Assembly: GCF_008704935.1 (NCBI RefSeq)
Contig: NZ_CP023692.1
Span: 7,355,501-7,419,500, forward strand
Source of the DNA: Streptomyces vinaceus
GTDB lineage: Bacteria; Actinomycetota; Actinomycetes; Streptomycetales; Streptomycetaceae
DNA length: 64,000 nucleotides
Reading direction: 5' to 3'
Below the pieces are notes generated by a model. It was not told where the DNA came from. It worked only from the letters and a program-made list of their open reading frames with translations, and made no database searches. Of this stretch, positions 52,558 to 60,937 are shown piece after piece; position 1 is the first letter of the stretch; every line of letters starts with the position of its first letter. The translations under genes and the position numbers were made by a program.

Positions 52558-52616
52558 TTGACCGAGTATATTCACTCGCTCTGTCCCGCAGTCAGTCACA
52601 ATGAAGGGGAAGCCGC
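52558..52616. promoter_or_regulatory. Upstream region of the XRE-TPR regulator
   Basis: TTGACC (52558) is followed by CGAGT-ATATTC-ACTCG, an inverted repeat at 52563-52578, with TATATT as a likely -10. Downstream, AGTCAGTCACAAT is the reverse complement of ATTGTGACTGACT, sharing ATTGTGACT with cluster promoter 1. Confidence 0.5.
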
Positions 52617-52617
52617 C

Positions 52618-53997
52618 ATGGCGGAATCGCAGGCTCTGGGGTCACGGATCCGCCGGCTGCGCCGGGAGGCGGGCCTGTCGCAGATGGACCTGGCCGGCAC
52701 GGAGCTCTCCCCGAGCTACATCTCGCTGCTGGAGGCCGGCAAGCGGACCCCCTCCCCGGAGGTGCTGGAGCAGATCGCCGCCCGGCTCGGCTGCCCGCCC
52801 GAGCACCTGCTGGAGATGGTGGCGACCGATCGGCCCGACACCCTCCAGACCGATCTGCGCTACGCGGAGATCAGCCTGCGCAACGGCGACCCGCGGACCG
52901 CGCTGGACACGTTCACCGCGGTCCGCGACGCGGCCGCCGCCCAGGGCAAGGACGCGGTCCGGCTCTCCGCCGAGTACGGCGTGGCCCAGGCGCTGGAGCA
53001 CGACGGCCGGCTGGAGGAGGCCGCCGAGCGCTACCAGGCGCTGCTCGACCACGCCGGATACGGGCAGTCGCTGGTGCCGCGGCTCGCGGTCGCGGTGGCG
53101 CTGTGCCGCTGCCACCGCGAGATGGGCGACCTCGCCCACGCCGTCGACCTGGCCACCGCCACCCTGGAAGAAGCCCGCCGGCTCCGGATCACCCCGACCG
53201 TGCTGGGTGTCGAACTGATGGCCACACTCGTCGGACTGCACTGCGAACGCGGAGATCTGCACCGTGCCGCCGCGCTGGCCCGGACCGCCATCGAGGAGGC
53301 CGAGGGGGTCAGCGACCGCAAGGCCCTGGGCGCCGCGTACTGGAACGCCGGTGTGGTGGCGCACCGCAGCGGTGAGTCCGCAGACGCCCTGCTCCTGCTG
53401 GAGCGCGCCCTGGCCATCTACTCCGAGGGCGACGACGCCCGTGCCCTGTCCCGGCTGCGCAACGCCTACGCGTCGGTACTCATGCAGTCGGAGACCGGCG
53501 ACATCGCGGAGGCCAAGGCGCAGCTGACACGGAGCGCGGAGGCCCTCGCCGACCACGGCAGCACCGTCGACATGGCCTACTGCGAGACGTCGCTGGCCCG
53601 CGCCTGCCTGCTGGAGTCCGACGCCCCCCAGGCGGAGCGGCACGCCCGCCGGGCCCTGGAGCTGCTGGGCTCCGGGCACCGGCTGGAGACGGCCCGGACC
53701 CTTCTGGTGCTGGCGGGCGCCCAACTGCAGCTGGGCGAAGCGGCAGCGGCCGAAGCCGGTTGCGAGCGGGCCGCGCTGTTGCTGGAGGCCTCCGAAGCCG
53801 ACCGGCAGGCCGCCTCCGCGTGGAACGACCTCGGTGAGCTGCTGGAGCGCTCCGGGCGCACCGAGCGGGCCGTGTGGGCGTACCGGCAGAGTCTGCGCTG
53901 CCTCGGCCAGCGCAGCAGCCTGCTCCCTGCCGCCGGCGCATCCACCGGGGCGTCCGCCGGCGGCGACCGCGGTCAACAGGGGTCGGCCCGGGCATAG
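52618..53997 (+). CDS. XRE-family regulator with TPR domain
   Basis: A 459-residue protein. An N-terminal XRE HTH (about 8-65; RREAGLSQMDLAGTELSPSY, ISLLEAGKRTPS) is followed by about nine tetratricopeptide-like helical repeats (80-440). This is the RRNPP-like layout in which a peptide or protein ligand controls DNA binding. ATG 52618 follows GGGGA. Directly downstream are two small secreted-peptide genes, possible ligands. It probably regulates the cluster, whose promoters share elements with its own upstream region. Confidence 0.85.
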   Translation: MAESQALGSRIRRLRREAGLSQMDLAGTELSPSYISLLEAGKRTPSPEVLEQIAARLGCPPEHLLEMVATDRPDTLQTDLRYAEISLRNGDPRTALDTFTAVRDAAAAQGKDAVRLSAEYGVAQALEHDGRLEEAAERYQALLDHAGYGQSLVPRLAVAVALCRCHREMGDLAHAVDLATATLEEARRLRITPTVLGVELMATLVGLHCERGDLHRAAALARTAIEEAEGVSDRKALGAAYWNAGVVAHRSGESADALLLLERALAIYSEGDDARALSRLRNAYASVLMQSETGDIAEAKAQLTRSAEALADHGSTVDMAYCETSLARACLLESDAPQAERHARRALELLGSGHRLETARTLLVLAGAQLQLGEAAAAEAGCERAALLLEASEADRQAASAWNDLGELLERSGRTERAVWAYRQSLRCLGQRSSLLPAAGASTGASAGGDRGQQGSARA

Positions 53998-54119
53998 ATC
54001 GGTTGCTGATCCTGTGTTGATCGTCGGCGACTAGCGTCGGACACGACAGGCCGGGACGGGCCGCAACCCTCTCCGCGTTCCCTCTCCCCGGTCCATGCCC
54101 CGACGAAAGTAGCGCTCGC

Positions 54120-54335
54120 ATGTCGCACGTCCCCAGCCGCTCCACCGGTGCCCCCACCCCCCGGGCCGCCGCCACCAGACCTTCGCCCCGGCTGACGGCC
54201 CGCGCGGTGGTCCTGGCCCTGCTGCTGGCCCTGTGCCCCGTCCACCTCGCCCTCGCCTCGACAGCGGACCGTGACGCCCTGTCGACCGAGCACCAGAGCC
54301 TGCGCACCCCGGGCGACATCCCGCTGTGCTGCTGA
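54120..54335 (+). CDS. Small secreted peptide precursor 1
   Basis: A 71-residue protein. The basic N-terminus and hydrophobic core (ARAVVLALLLALCPVHLALA) form a signal peptide. The mature part would be about 25 residues, ending in TPGDIPLCC. It lies 122 bp after the XRE-TPR gene. Only a weak GAAAG ribosome site is seen. No homologue is recognised. Confidence 0.5.
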   Translation: MSHVPSRSTGAPTPRAAATRPSPRLTARAVVLALLLALCPVHLALASTADRDALSTEHQSLRTPGDIPLCC

Positions 54336-54415
54336 CGCGACCCGCCGGCACCACCGCACCGCCCCCCAGCACCCACCGGTGGACCACCGGTGGTGACCGT
54401 CAAGGAGGACCACCC

Positions 54416-54592
54416 ATGTCCAAGCTGCCCACCGCCCGCCCCGCCCTCGGCCTGCTGGCCCTTCTGGCCGCGGCCGTCCTCGGCCTCGCGGGAGCCGGTT
54501 CCGCCCCCGACCTCGACACGGCGGGCGGTGGCCGCACCCTCGCGGTCAACAACACCGGGTCGGACTACACGCCGCCGGGACCCATCATGTGA
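54416..54592 (+). CDS. Small secreted peptide precursor 2
   Basis: A 58-residue protein with AAGGAGG seven bases before ATG 54416. The signal peptide is LGLLALLAAAVLGLAGAGSA; the mature part of about 28 residues ends in NNTGSDYTPPGPIM. Together with the preceding gene it makes a tandem of exported mini-proteins behind an HTH-TPR regulator. A hairpin terminator follows. Confidence 0.6.
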   Translation: MSKLPTARPALGLLALLAAAVLGLAGAGSAPDLDTAGGGRTLAVNNTGSDYTPPGPIM

Positions 54593-54655
54593 CGCACGCT
54601 CCAAGGACGGCCGTCCGGCAGCGCGGTCACCCCGCGCCGGGCGGCTGTTGCGCAC

Positions 54656-54689
54656 CCGGGGTTCCCGTCCCCCGTAACGGGAACCCCGG
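54656..54689. terminator. Bidirectional terminator
   Basis: CCGGGGTTCCCGT (54656-54668) and its exact complement (54677-54689) form a 13-bp stem with an 8-nt loop. It lies between the peptide gene and the end of the convergent SARP gene, touching the SARP stop codon. Confidence 0.8.
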
Positions 54690-57653
54690 TCAGGCCAAGG
54701 TGGCCAGCAGCTCCGACACATCGGCCGCGTCGGGCAGCCCGAGCCGTGTGAACACGCCGTGGGCCTGCTTCAGCTGCTCCCTGGCCCGGTACGTCTCACC
54801 CAGGTCCGCGAGCGCCCGCCCCATCGCCACCCAAGCCTGCGCGCGGTCGCGCTCCGAGCACGCCTCCTCGCAGCGCTCGACCGCCGCGGCCGCGTGCTCC
54901 ACCGCTTCCGGCACCCGCCCGGTCCGCCGCAGCGTCTCCGCCAGCCGGTACAGCACCTGCGCCTCCCGCTCCCGCAGCCCGGCCGCCCGGCACACCGCCA
55001 GAGCCTCGCCGTAGCGCACTGCGGCCTCCTCGAAGCGGCCCACCCCGTGCAACGCCAACCCGAGCACGTACAAGGCGTACGCCGCCCCGACCTGGTCCTC
55101 CAACTCGTCCATGACCGACAGCGCGGACTCACAAGCGGGAACCGCATCCGCGGGCGACCCGCTGCGCACCCGGGCCAGCGCCGCGTTGACGCTCGTCACG
55201 GCCGCACCGGACCGGTGGCCCAGGGTGTGCGCCAGGGCGATCGCCTCGTCGTAGCAGGCCGCCGCCTCCTCGAACCGACGCAGGAACTGGGCGACCAGCC
55301 CCAGGTCGTTGAGGGCCTGGCGGAGCGTGTAGACGTCGCCCGCGGCACGGGCCGCCGCCACGGACAGCTCGGCGTGCCGCCCCGCCTCCTCGATCCTGTC
55401 CGCGCGCAGGGCGATGCCGCTGCACAGCATCCGCGACCGCCCGATGGTCCGCCGGCAGCCGCTCAGCTCCGCGGCCTCGGTCAGCGCCAGCGCCACCGGC
55501 GCCATCCGCTCGTACCAGACGGCGGGGGTGAACGGGCTGACCGCGAGCAGCAGGTCGACCGCGCCGGCGAGCCGGTCCCCGGCCGGGTCCGGCAGCCGCA
55601 GGGTGACGGTGCTCAGCGCGGCGGCCATCAGGCCGTCGATCTCGGTCACCACCCAGGCCCGGGCTGCGTGCACGTCGCCGAACTCCAGCCCGACCGAGCG
55701 CAGCGGACCGAACGCGTTCGCCACCGCGTCGCCGGGGATCGCGTGCGGGAAGGCACTGGCGGCCGTGGCCAGCAGGAAGTCCAGCAGTCTGCCGAAGGCC
55801 TCCGCCGCCTCCGCGGGGTCGTGCGACTCGGCACGCTGCCGGGCGAAGACCCGCACCAGGTCGTGGAAACCGTAGCGGCCGGGCTTGACCGACTCCACCA
55901 TCGCGGCATCGGTCAGCGACTCCAGCAGGTCCTCGGCCGTCGATTCGTCGACGCCCAGCGCCGCGGCGGCCGTCGGCACCCCGACGCACGCCGCACCGGC
56001 CAGGGAGACCAACCGGAACGCCCTCGCCTGGGCGTCGGTGAGCTGCTGGTAGCCCAGTTCGAAGACGGCGTCGATGGCCAGCGTGCCGATCCGCAGCTCG
56101 GCGATGCGCCGCTGCTCGTCCGCCAGGCGCGCGGTCAGCGTCGCCACCGGCCACGACGGGCGGGCCGACAGCCGGGCGGCCACGATCCGCACCGCGAGGG
56201 GCAGATGGCCGCAGGCCTCGACCAGCCGCAGCGCCTCCTCCCGCTGCGCGGCCAGCCGCTCCCGGCCGATGAGCGCCCCGATCAGCTCCATTGCCTCGTC
56301 GGTGCGGAACGGCTCCAGCAGCAGCTGGGACGTCAACGACAGGTCGAACATGGGCGACCTGCTCGTGATGACGACCGCGCAACTCGGTGACCCGGGGATG
56401 AGCTCGCGGACCTGGGCGGCATCCCGGGCGTTGTCCAGGACGATCAGCAGCCGCCGCCCGTCGATCAGCGACCGGAAGAGCCTGCCCCGGTCCTCGACGC
56501 CGTCCGGCACCTGGTCCTCCGGCACCCCCAGGGCAGCCAGGAACCCGGCCAGGACGAAACCCGGTTCCGCCGGGTCTGGCCCGTTGCCCCGCAGATCGGC
56601 ATGGAGCTGGCCGTCCGGGTAGTGGGAGCGCGCCCGGTGGGCGACGTACAGGGCGAGGCAGGTCTTGCCGACACCCCCCATTCCCGCGGCGGCCAGCACG
56701 ACCGGCGTCCGGCGCACCGGCTCGGTCAGCAGCGCGTGCCAGACGTCGACCTGATCGCGCCGTCCCACGAAGTCCGGCGCGTCGTACGGCAGCTGGGCGG
56801 GCACCACGCCTTCGGTCCCGGCCCCCACCGCGCCCGGCTCCGGTGACGCCTCCGGCGCTGACGCCGGGGCCGACGGCACCGGCCCCGTCCCGGCCTGTAC
56901 GAGATCGCCGACGAGGATCCGACGGTGCACCTCGGCCAGCTCCGGCCCGGGCTCGATGCCCTGTTCCTCGATCAGCAGGTCCCGGACCCGCCCGAACACC
57001 GCCAGGGCATCGGCCTGCCGCCCCGCCTTGTGCAGCGCCCGCATCAGCAGGCCGTAGGGACGCTCGCGCAGCGGGTGCGCCTCGGTCAGTTCGACCAGAT
57101 CCGGAATGGCCGCGCGGTGCCGGCCCAGCGCCAGGGCGAGCTCGAAGTGCTCCTCGCACAAGGTCAGCCGCAACTCCTCCAGGCGGACCCGCTGCCGCTC
57201 CGCGAACGGCCCGGGCACCCCGGCCAGCGGCTCCGCCTGCCACAGCTCCAACCCCTGCGCCAGCAGCCGGGCGCCCTCCTCGGTCCGGCCGTCGGAGGTG
57301 GCGCGCGCGGCCGCGGCCGCCAGCCCTTCCGCCCGGCAGAGGTCCAGCGCCCCGTCGGGCACCGTCAGCCGGTAGCCGTCACCGGCCAGCTCCAGGGCGG
57401 TCGGCGCGTCTTCCCCCGGCTCCAGCAGCTTCCGCAGCCGCCACACGTACGTGCGGACGGTGGTCACCGCGCGGGCCGGCGGCTCGTCCCCCCACAACGC
57501 CCCGACGATCTGCGCCATGGATACGGGTTGGTTCCCCCGCAGCAGCAGGAGTGACAGTAACGCCTGCTGCTGTGGCGGCCCCACCCGCAGCTCGACGTCC
57601 CCCCGGTAGGCGCGCACCGCGCCGAGTATCTCGAATCGGAATGCTCCGGCCAC
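54690..57653 (-). CDS. SARP/AfsR-type pathway regulator with NB-ARC and TPR
   Basis: A 987-residue regulator. Domains in order: OmpR-type winged helix (about 5-95), BTAD (about 100-245), NB-ARC ATPase with Walker A GMGGVGKT (about 325), winged helix and TPR-like repeats (about 720-980). SARPs activate antibiotic clusters by binding heptamer repeats spaced 11 bp next to the -35, as seen at 24834. GTG 57653 follows AAGGAGA and begins the conserved FRFEILG. It probably is the cluster activator. Confidence 0.9.
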   Translation of the reverse strand: MAGAFRFEILGAVRAYRGDVELRVGPPQQQALLSLLLLRGNQPVSMAQIVGALWGDEPPARAVTTVRTYVWRLRKLLEPGEDAPTALELAGDGYRLTVPDGALDLCRAEGLAAAAARATSDGRTEEGARLLAQGLELWQAEPLAGVPGPFAERQRVRLEELRLTLCEEHFELALALGRHRAAIPDLVELTEAHPLRERPYGLLMRALHKAGRQADALAVFGRVRDLLIEEQGIEPGPELAEVHRRILVGDLVQAGTGPVPSAPASAPEASPEPGAVGAGTEGVVPAQLPYDAPDFVGRRDQVDVWHALLTEPVRRTPVVLAAAGMGGVGKTCLALYVAHRARSHYPDGQLHADLRGNGPDPAEPGFVLAGFLAALGVPEDQVPDGVEDRGRLFRSLIDGRRLLIVLDNARDAAQVRELIPGSPSCAVVITSRSPMFDLSLTSQLLLEPFRTDEAMELIGALIGRERLAAQREEALRLVEACGHLPLAVRIVAARLSARPSWPVATLTARLADEQRRIAELRIGTLAIDAVFELGYQQLTDAQARAFRLVSLAGAACVGVPTAAAALGVDESTAEDLLESLTDAAMVESVKPGRYGFHDLVRVFARQRAESHDPAEAAEAFGRLLDFLLATAASAFPHAIPGDAVANAFGPLRSVGLEFGDVHAARAWVVTEIDGLMAAALSTVTLRLPDPAGDRLAGAVDLLLAVSPFTPAVWYERMAPVALALTEAAELSGCRRTIGRSRMLCSGIALRADRIEEAGRHAELSVAAARAAGDVYTLRQALNDLGLVAQFLRRFEEAAACYDEAIALAHTLGHRSGAAVTSVNAALARVRSGSPADAVPACESALSVMDELEDQVGAAYALYVLGLALHGVGRFEEAAVRYGEALAVCRAAGLREREAQVLYRLAETLRRTGRVPEAVEHAAAAVERCEEACSERDRAQAWVAMGRALADLGETYRAREQLKQAHGVFTRLGLPDAADVSELLATLA

Positions 57654-57685
57654 TTGGTGGTTCTCCTTGCAAGAGCTTGTACCAA

Positions 57686-57706
57686 CACAGGCGGATGACG
57701 CCTGTG
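57686..57706. promoter_or_regulatory. Perfect hairpin/inverted repeat upstream of the SARP gene
   Basis: CACAGGCG and CGCCTGTG form an 8-bp stem with a 5-nt loop, 33 bp before the SARP start codon. It could be an operator or a leader structure. Confidence 0.5.
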
Positions 57707-57788
57707 GTTCTCTGGAAGACGCGATTCGCAGCGTCGAGGATCCACTTCTCAGGCCGTGAGGTGATGACGACAATGATGTCGTCGCAGT

Positions 57789-57930
57789 TCAGGCGGCCGC
57801 GATCTCGGTGATCGGGCCCTCCACGAGCGTGCCGAACCGCTCGCGGACCGGCCGGACCGCGTCGAGGCCCCGGCCGGTCGTGACGCGGATCCCGCCGGAG
57901 CATGCCCGTCCGGCCGCTGGTCCAACGAGT
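57789..57930 (-). pseudogene. C-terminal coding remnant, unidentified
   Basis: About 45 codons with coding character (GGIRVTTGRGLDAVRPVRER, then FGTLVEGPITEIAAA and a stop). No start or upstream domain remains; an in-frame stop lies near 57950. Confidence 0.3.
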
Positions 57931-57977
57931 GGCGGGCCCAACCGTCTTCAGGGCCTCACGATCGGGGCCCGGCAGGC

Positions 57978-58970
57978 TCAGTGGCCGCCGCGGATCTCGT
58001 CGATGCGCTTCGCCAGCGCCTCCGTCTCGGCGATCAGCCGCGCGTGAGCCGTCTTCTGCTCCGCTCCACCCTGCGCCCTGAACGCCGCGCTGAAATGGGG
58101 CTGGAGCTGGGTCCACCAGCCGTAGTCCAGCATGGCCCACGCCTGCGGGCACAAGGGGGCGCGGGTCTTGGGGAGGTATCCGCTGTCGACCAGGGACCGC
58201 TGGTACTTCTTCGGGTCGCTGCCCTCCAGGTAGCACAGGAAGTTGAAGGCGCGCTGCTGGGTGACGGGGTGGTCGCTCGCGAAGCCTTCCAGCGTCGGGT
58301 GGCCTTCCTTCCGGGCGATTTCGTCGAAGAGGACCGTGGCGGCCAGCGACGGGCCAGGGCCCACCTCGTTCACGGTGTAGAAGGACGCGAAACCGTCGGC
58401 CGCGTCCTCTTCGAGGCCGAGGTTGGCCAGGAGGAGCTGACGTTGCAACGCGTGGCCCATCTCGTGTCCGAAGATGAACTCGGTCGACAGGACGGTCAGA
58501 TCGTCGGTGTTGTACTCGGACGCGGGGATCGGGGCGGGCCGTTCGACGGTCTTCACCACGTCGGCGAGGGCCTTCTCGATGTCGGTCAGGAACGAGGGCG
58601 GGACGAAGATCGTCCTGCCGTCGGGCTGGGTGACGGCGTCGGTGACGCCGGGCGGTACGGCCGCGGTGACCTTGACGGTCATGTCGTGCGGGAGGACGAG
58701 CGCTCTGTTCACCCAGTCGGCCGTCCGTTCCAGCACACGGGAGCCCCGGATCAAGGCCACGACCTCTCGGTCCTCCGGTTTGACCGTCCGGGCCTCGTAG
58801 ACGACCGTTACCTTGCCGGAGCGAGCTGCCTGGGGGCGAGGCCCTGCGCCTGGCCCCTGCCCGGCGTCGCGGGCGTCGCCGCCGCACCCGGTCAGCAGGA
58901 CCCCGCCGAGGGCCAACACGCCTGACAGCGCGATGCGCGCCCTCTTCGAGCAACCGGCGGTGTTCGGCAT
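57978..58970 (-). CDS. DUF4344-type metallopeptidase lipoprotein
   Basis: A 330-residue lipoprotein with signal LSGVLALGGVLLTGC (Cys about 30). The zinc motif is FGHEMGHAL (HExxH), followed by EDAADGFASF, which supplies a further acidic ligand. DUF4344 proteins are predicted zinc peptidases outside the cytoplasm; substrates are unknown. ATG 58970 has GGGAG ten bases upstream and places the lipobox correctly. It is not part of the cluster by orientation or content. Confidence 0.8.
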   Translation of the reverse strand: MPNTAGCSKRARIALSGVLALGGVLLTGCGGDARDAGQGPGAGPRPQAARSGKVTVVYEARTVKPEDREVVALIRGSRVLERTADWVNRALVLPHDMTVKVTAAVPPGVTDAVTQPDGRTIFVPPSFLTDIEKALADVVKTVERPAPIPASEYNTDDLTVLSTEFIFGHEMGHALQRQLLLANLGLEEDAADGFASFYTVNEVGPGPSLAATVLFDEIARKEGHPTLEGFASDHPVTQQRAFNFLCYLEGSDPKKYQRSLVDSGYLPKTRAPLCPQAWAMLDYGWWTQLQPHFSAAFRAQGGAEQKTAHARLIAETEALAKRIDEIRGGH

Positions 58971-59094
58971 CCTTGGTCGGCTCCCGTCGCGTGTCCCCCC
59001 ACTGATCCTCCGGCCGGCGGGAGGCGGGTGCCCGCCGAGCCGCCCGTTCGGGGGAGGCACCGGCGCGCAGGATCCCGCCCGTCGCAGGCGCGGG

Positions 59095-59472
59095 TCAGTC
59101 GATCTGCCAGGAACGGAGGCGCGCGGCGATCCCGTAGGAATCCTGGCGCAGGGCCCGGACATCGTTGATCAGGTCGCGCCACATCTCGTACGAGGTGTCG
59201 ACGCGCTTCCCGGAGGCCTCCAGGTAGGCGATGGCGACGCCGTACCCGTACGCCTCGTTGCGGGCGGGGAGAGGGCGCAGGAGCACGCACTCTTCCAGGA
59301 ACACCGCGGCGCGCCAGAAGGCGTCCGGGTCGGCCTCGTCCAGGCGGGGGGTGTTGACTCGATGGCGGGCGGCCATGCCGACGAGTACGGAGAGGTCGTT
59401 CACGGTGAGGTCGGAGCGGAGGATGTCCTCCTGGCGGTCCAGGAGCCATCGGTAGTCGACGAGCAGTTCCAC
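59095..59472 (-). CDS. Fic/Doc-like toxin of a toxin-antitoxin pair
   Basis: A 125-residue protein like the small Streptomyces Fic-type toxins (LVDYRWLLDRQEDILRSDL, VGMAARHRVNTPRLD). The region matching the Doc catalytic motif HPFxxGNxR reads RPLPARNEAYGYGVAIAYL, so the catalytic His is Arg and the Gly is lost. AMP transfer or kinase activity is therefore doubtful. GTG 59472 is 4 nt after the antitoxin stop, giving coupled translation. Confidence 0.7.
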   Translation of the reverse strand: MELLVDYRWLLDRQEDILRSDLTVNDLSVLVGMAARHRVNTPRLDEADPDAFWRAAVFLEECVLLRPLPARNEAYGYGVAIAYLEASGKRVDTSYEMWRDLINDVRALRQDSYGIAARLRSWQID

Positions 59473-59476
59473 CGGG

Positions 59477-59728
59477 TCAGGCCGCCCGCGGGGTGTCGTG
59501 GGCGGTGGCCGGCGGCATCCCGCCGAAGTCGGCGTCGAACCGGTCCAGGATGCCGGGGGCGCCGATGACGCGCCGGAAGGCAGCCGTGGCGGTGTCGAGC
59601 TGCTGCTCGTGCTCCTTCTCCTCGGCGACCCGTGCGAGGTAGTCCTTCATGGACATGCCTGCGGCGGCGGCCAGGGCCTTGAGGCGGTTCCTGGTGGTGT
59701 CGTCGATCTTCACGGTGCTGTCAGCCAT
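59477..59728 (-). CDS. Antitoxin, ribbon-helix-helix type
   Basis: An 83-residue protein. Its N-terminus (TVKIDDTTRNRLKALAAAAG, then MSMKDYLARVAEE) fits a ribbon-helix-helix DNA-binding fold; the acidic C-terminus should bind the toxin. It precedes the Fic-like gene by 4 bp. Repeats upstream of its start are likely autoregulation sites. Confidence 0.75.
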   Translation of the reverse strand: MADSTVKIDDTTRNRLKALAAAAGMSMKDYLARVAEEKEHEQQLDTATAAFRRVIGAPGILDRFDADFGGMPPATAHDTPRAA

Positions 59729-59735
59729 GAGTCGA

Positions 59736-59766
59736 GTATGCCCGCCGGTATACCGGCTGGGATACC
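59736..59766. promoter_or_regulatory. Toxin-antitoxin operator with 12-bp periodic repeats
   Basis: GTATGCC (59736), GTATACC (59748) and GGATACC (59760) repeat every 12 bp. The perfect palindrome CCGGTATACCGG (59745-59756) is in the centre. They lie 8-38 bp before the antitoxin ATG, as expected for an RHH autorepressor. Confidence 0.6.
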
Positions 59767-60280
59767 TTTCGGGGAATCTGCCCTTTGACCTGTGCGTTTA
59801 TCCATCCACTTCCCTGGTGGGGAATCGCCGGTAGGGCGGAATGGGTCCACGCCTGCTGAAGCCGAGGCTGCCGTTGGGCCGCCTGTAGTCGTGGTCGGCG
59901 AGGGGCGGAGTCCACGTTCGTGTCCAGGCCCGCCCGCAGGCAGAGGACCCCACCCTGGGGGGCGCGGGCGGCCAAGGGCCGCGACACCTGAAGCCTGGCG
60001 TCGCGCGTGCCACCGGCTGGTCCGAGGCGTGCTGGCGTGCGTCATGTCCGAGAAAATCGCCCAGCGGACGACGGACCCGTCGCTGCCGCCGTAGGGACGG
60101 CACGCCGATCTGGTGCCATACCCGGCACAAGAAGTCGGGGAAGCCCCCTGCCGGACCATCAAAGGCATCTTGATCGTCGACACGGAGAGTGATCGGCCCA
60201 CCGCCGTCCACGGACCGGATCGGCCGACATCAGGGGCTCGATCCGGCCCACATCGCATCAGCGGAGCACTAGGGCCCCGG
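59767..60280. other. Gene-poor stretch with possible transposase scrap
   Basis: About 510 nt without an intact gene. A minus-strand frame has HDYRRPNGSLGF at about 59858-59893, resembling the integrase-core tail of IS3-like transposases (RPHxSLGY). No other part of an IS is seen. Confidence 0.25.
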
Positions 60281-60937
60281 TCAGATCGTGACCGGGCCGT
60301 GGGCGGTGGCGAACTCGACCGAGACCAGGCCCGGTTCCTCATCCTCGACCCAGGTGACGTCGATCTGGTCGAGGGGGTGATCGGCCGGTTCGCCGAGGAA
60401 TTCGGCGATGGAGGCGGCGTCGCCGGCGATGGAGACCCCGTGGATGGTGGTGGAGGTGCGCGGGTCGGCGCTCGGGCGCTCCTCGGTGGGAACCAACCAT
60501 TGCAGGAAGTAGGGCAGTTGCGGGTCCTCCAGCAGTTCCAGGAGGCCGATCTGCTTCCACCTCAGGTCGAACCCGTCGGGGCGGACACGGTGGCCCTCGG
60601 CCGAGGTGCGGCCGAGGCGGGCCTCGACCGGGGCGATGTCGTCGACGGAGACCACCCAACCCAGCCAGCCGCCGCCCTCGGCGGCGCGGCGCGCGACCGC
60701 CTGGCCGAAGGGTGCGCGGTCGGCGGCGGGGTGGTCGAGCGTGGTGACGACCTCGACGTAGGTGCCGCCGCCCAGCGGAAGAATGAAATTGCGGGTGCCG
60801 AATCGCGGGTGCACACCCCCGTCGACGAAGCCGGCGCCGAGGGCCGATCCGATCCACTGGACGGTCGAGACGAAGCTGTCGCGGGCCACCGCATAGGACA
60901 CGTGATCAAGTCGCACAACGCCATCATCACCCGACAT
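60281..60937 (-). CDS. Glyoxalase-like (VOC) domain protein
   Basis: A 218-residue protein of the glyoxalase-like domain type. It begins VVRLDHVSYAV, has RFGTRNFILPLGGGTYVEVV with the usual metal-binding His/Glu positions, and a second half-domain after TTIHGVSIAGD. ATG 60937 is chosen because the fold starts eight residues later. Activity unknown; VOC proteins include dioxygenases, lyases and resistance proteins. Confidence 0.75.
   Translation of the reverse strand: MSGDDGVVRLDHVSYAVARDSFVSTVQWIGSALGAGFVDGGVHPRFGTRNFILPLGGGTYVEVVTTLDHPAADRAPFGQAVARRAAEGGGWLGWVVSVDDIAPVEARLGRTSAEGHRVRPDGFDLRWKQIGLLELLEDPQLPYFLQWLVPTEERPSADPRTSTTIHGVSIAGDAASIAEFLGEPADHPLDQIDVTWVEDEEPGLVSVEFATAHGPVTI

Larger units (their letters stand above)
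57654..57977. other. Intergenic region upstream of the SARP gene
   Basis: About 324 nt holding the SARP promoter and the hairpin at 57686. A minus-strand coding-like fragment (GGIRVTTGRGLDAVRPVRER, ending in TGA at 57789) looks like the end of a lost gene. Its family is not recognised. Confidence 0.4.
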
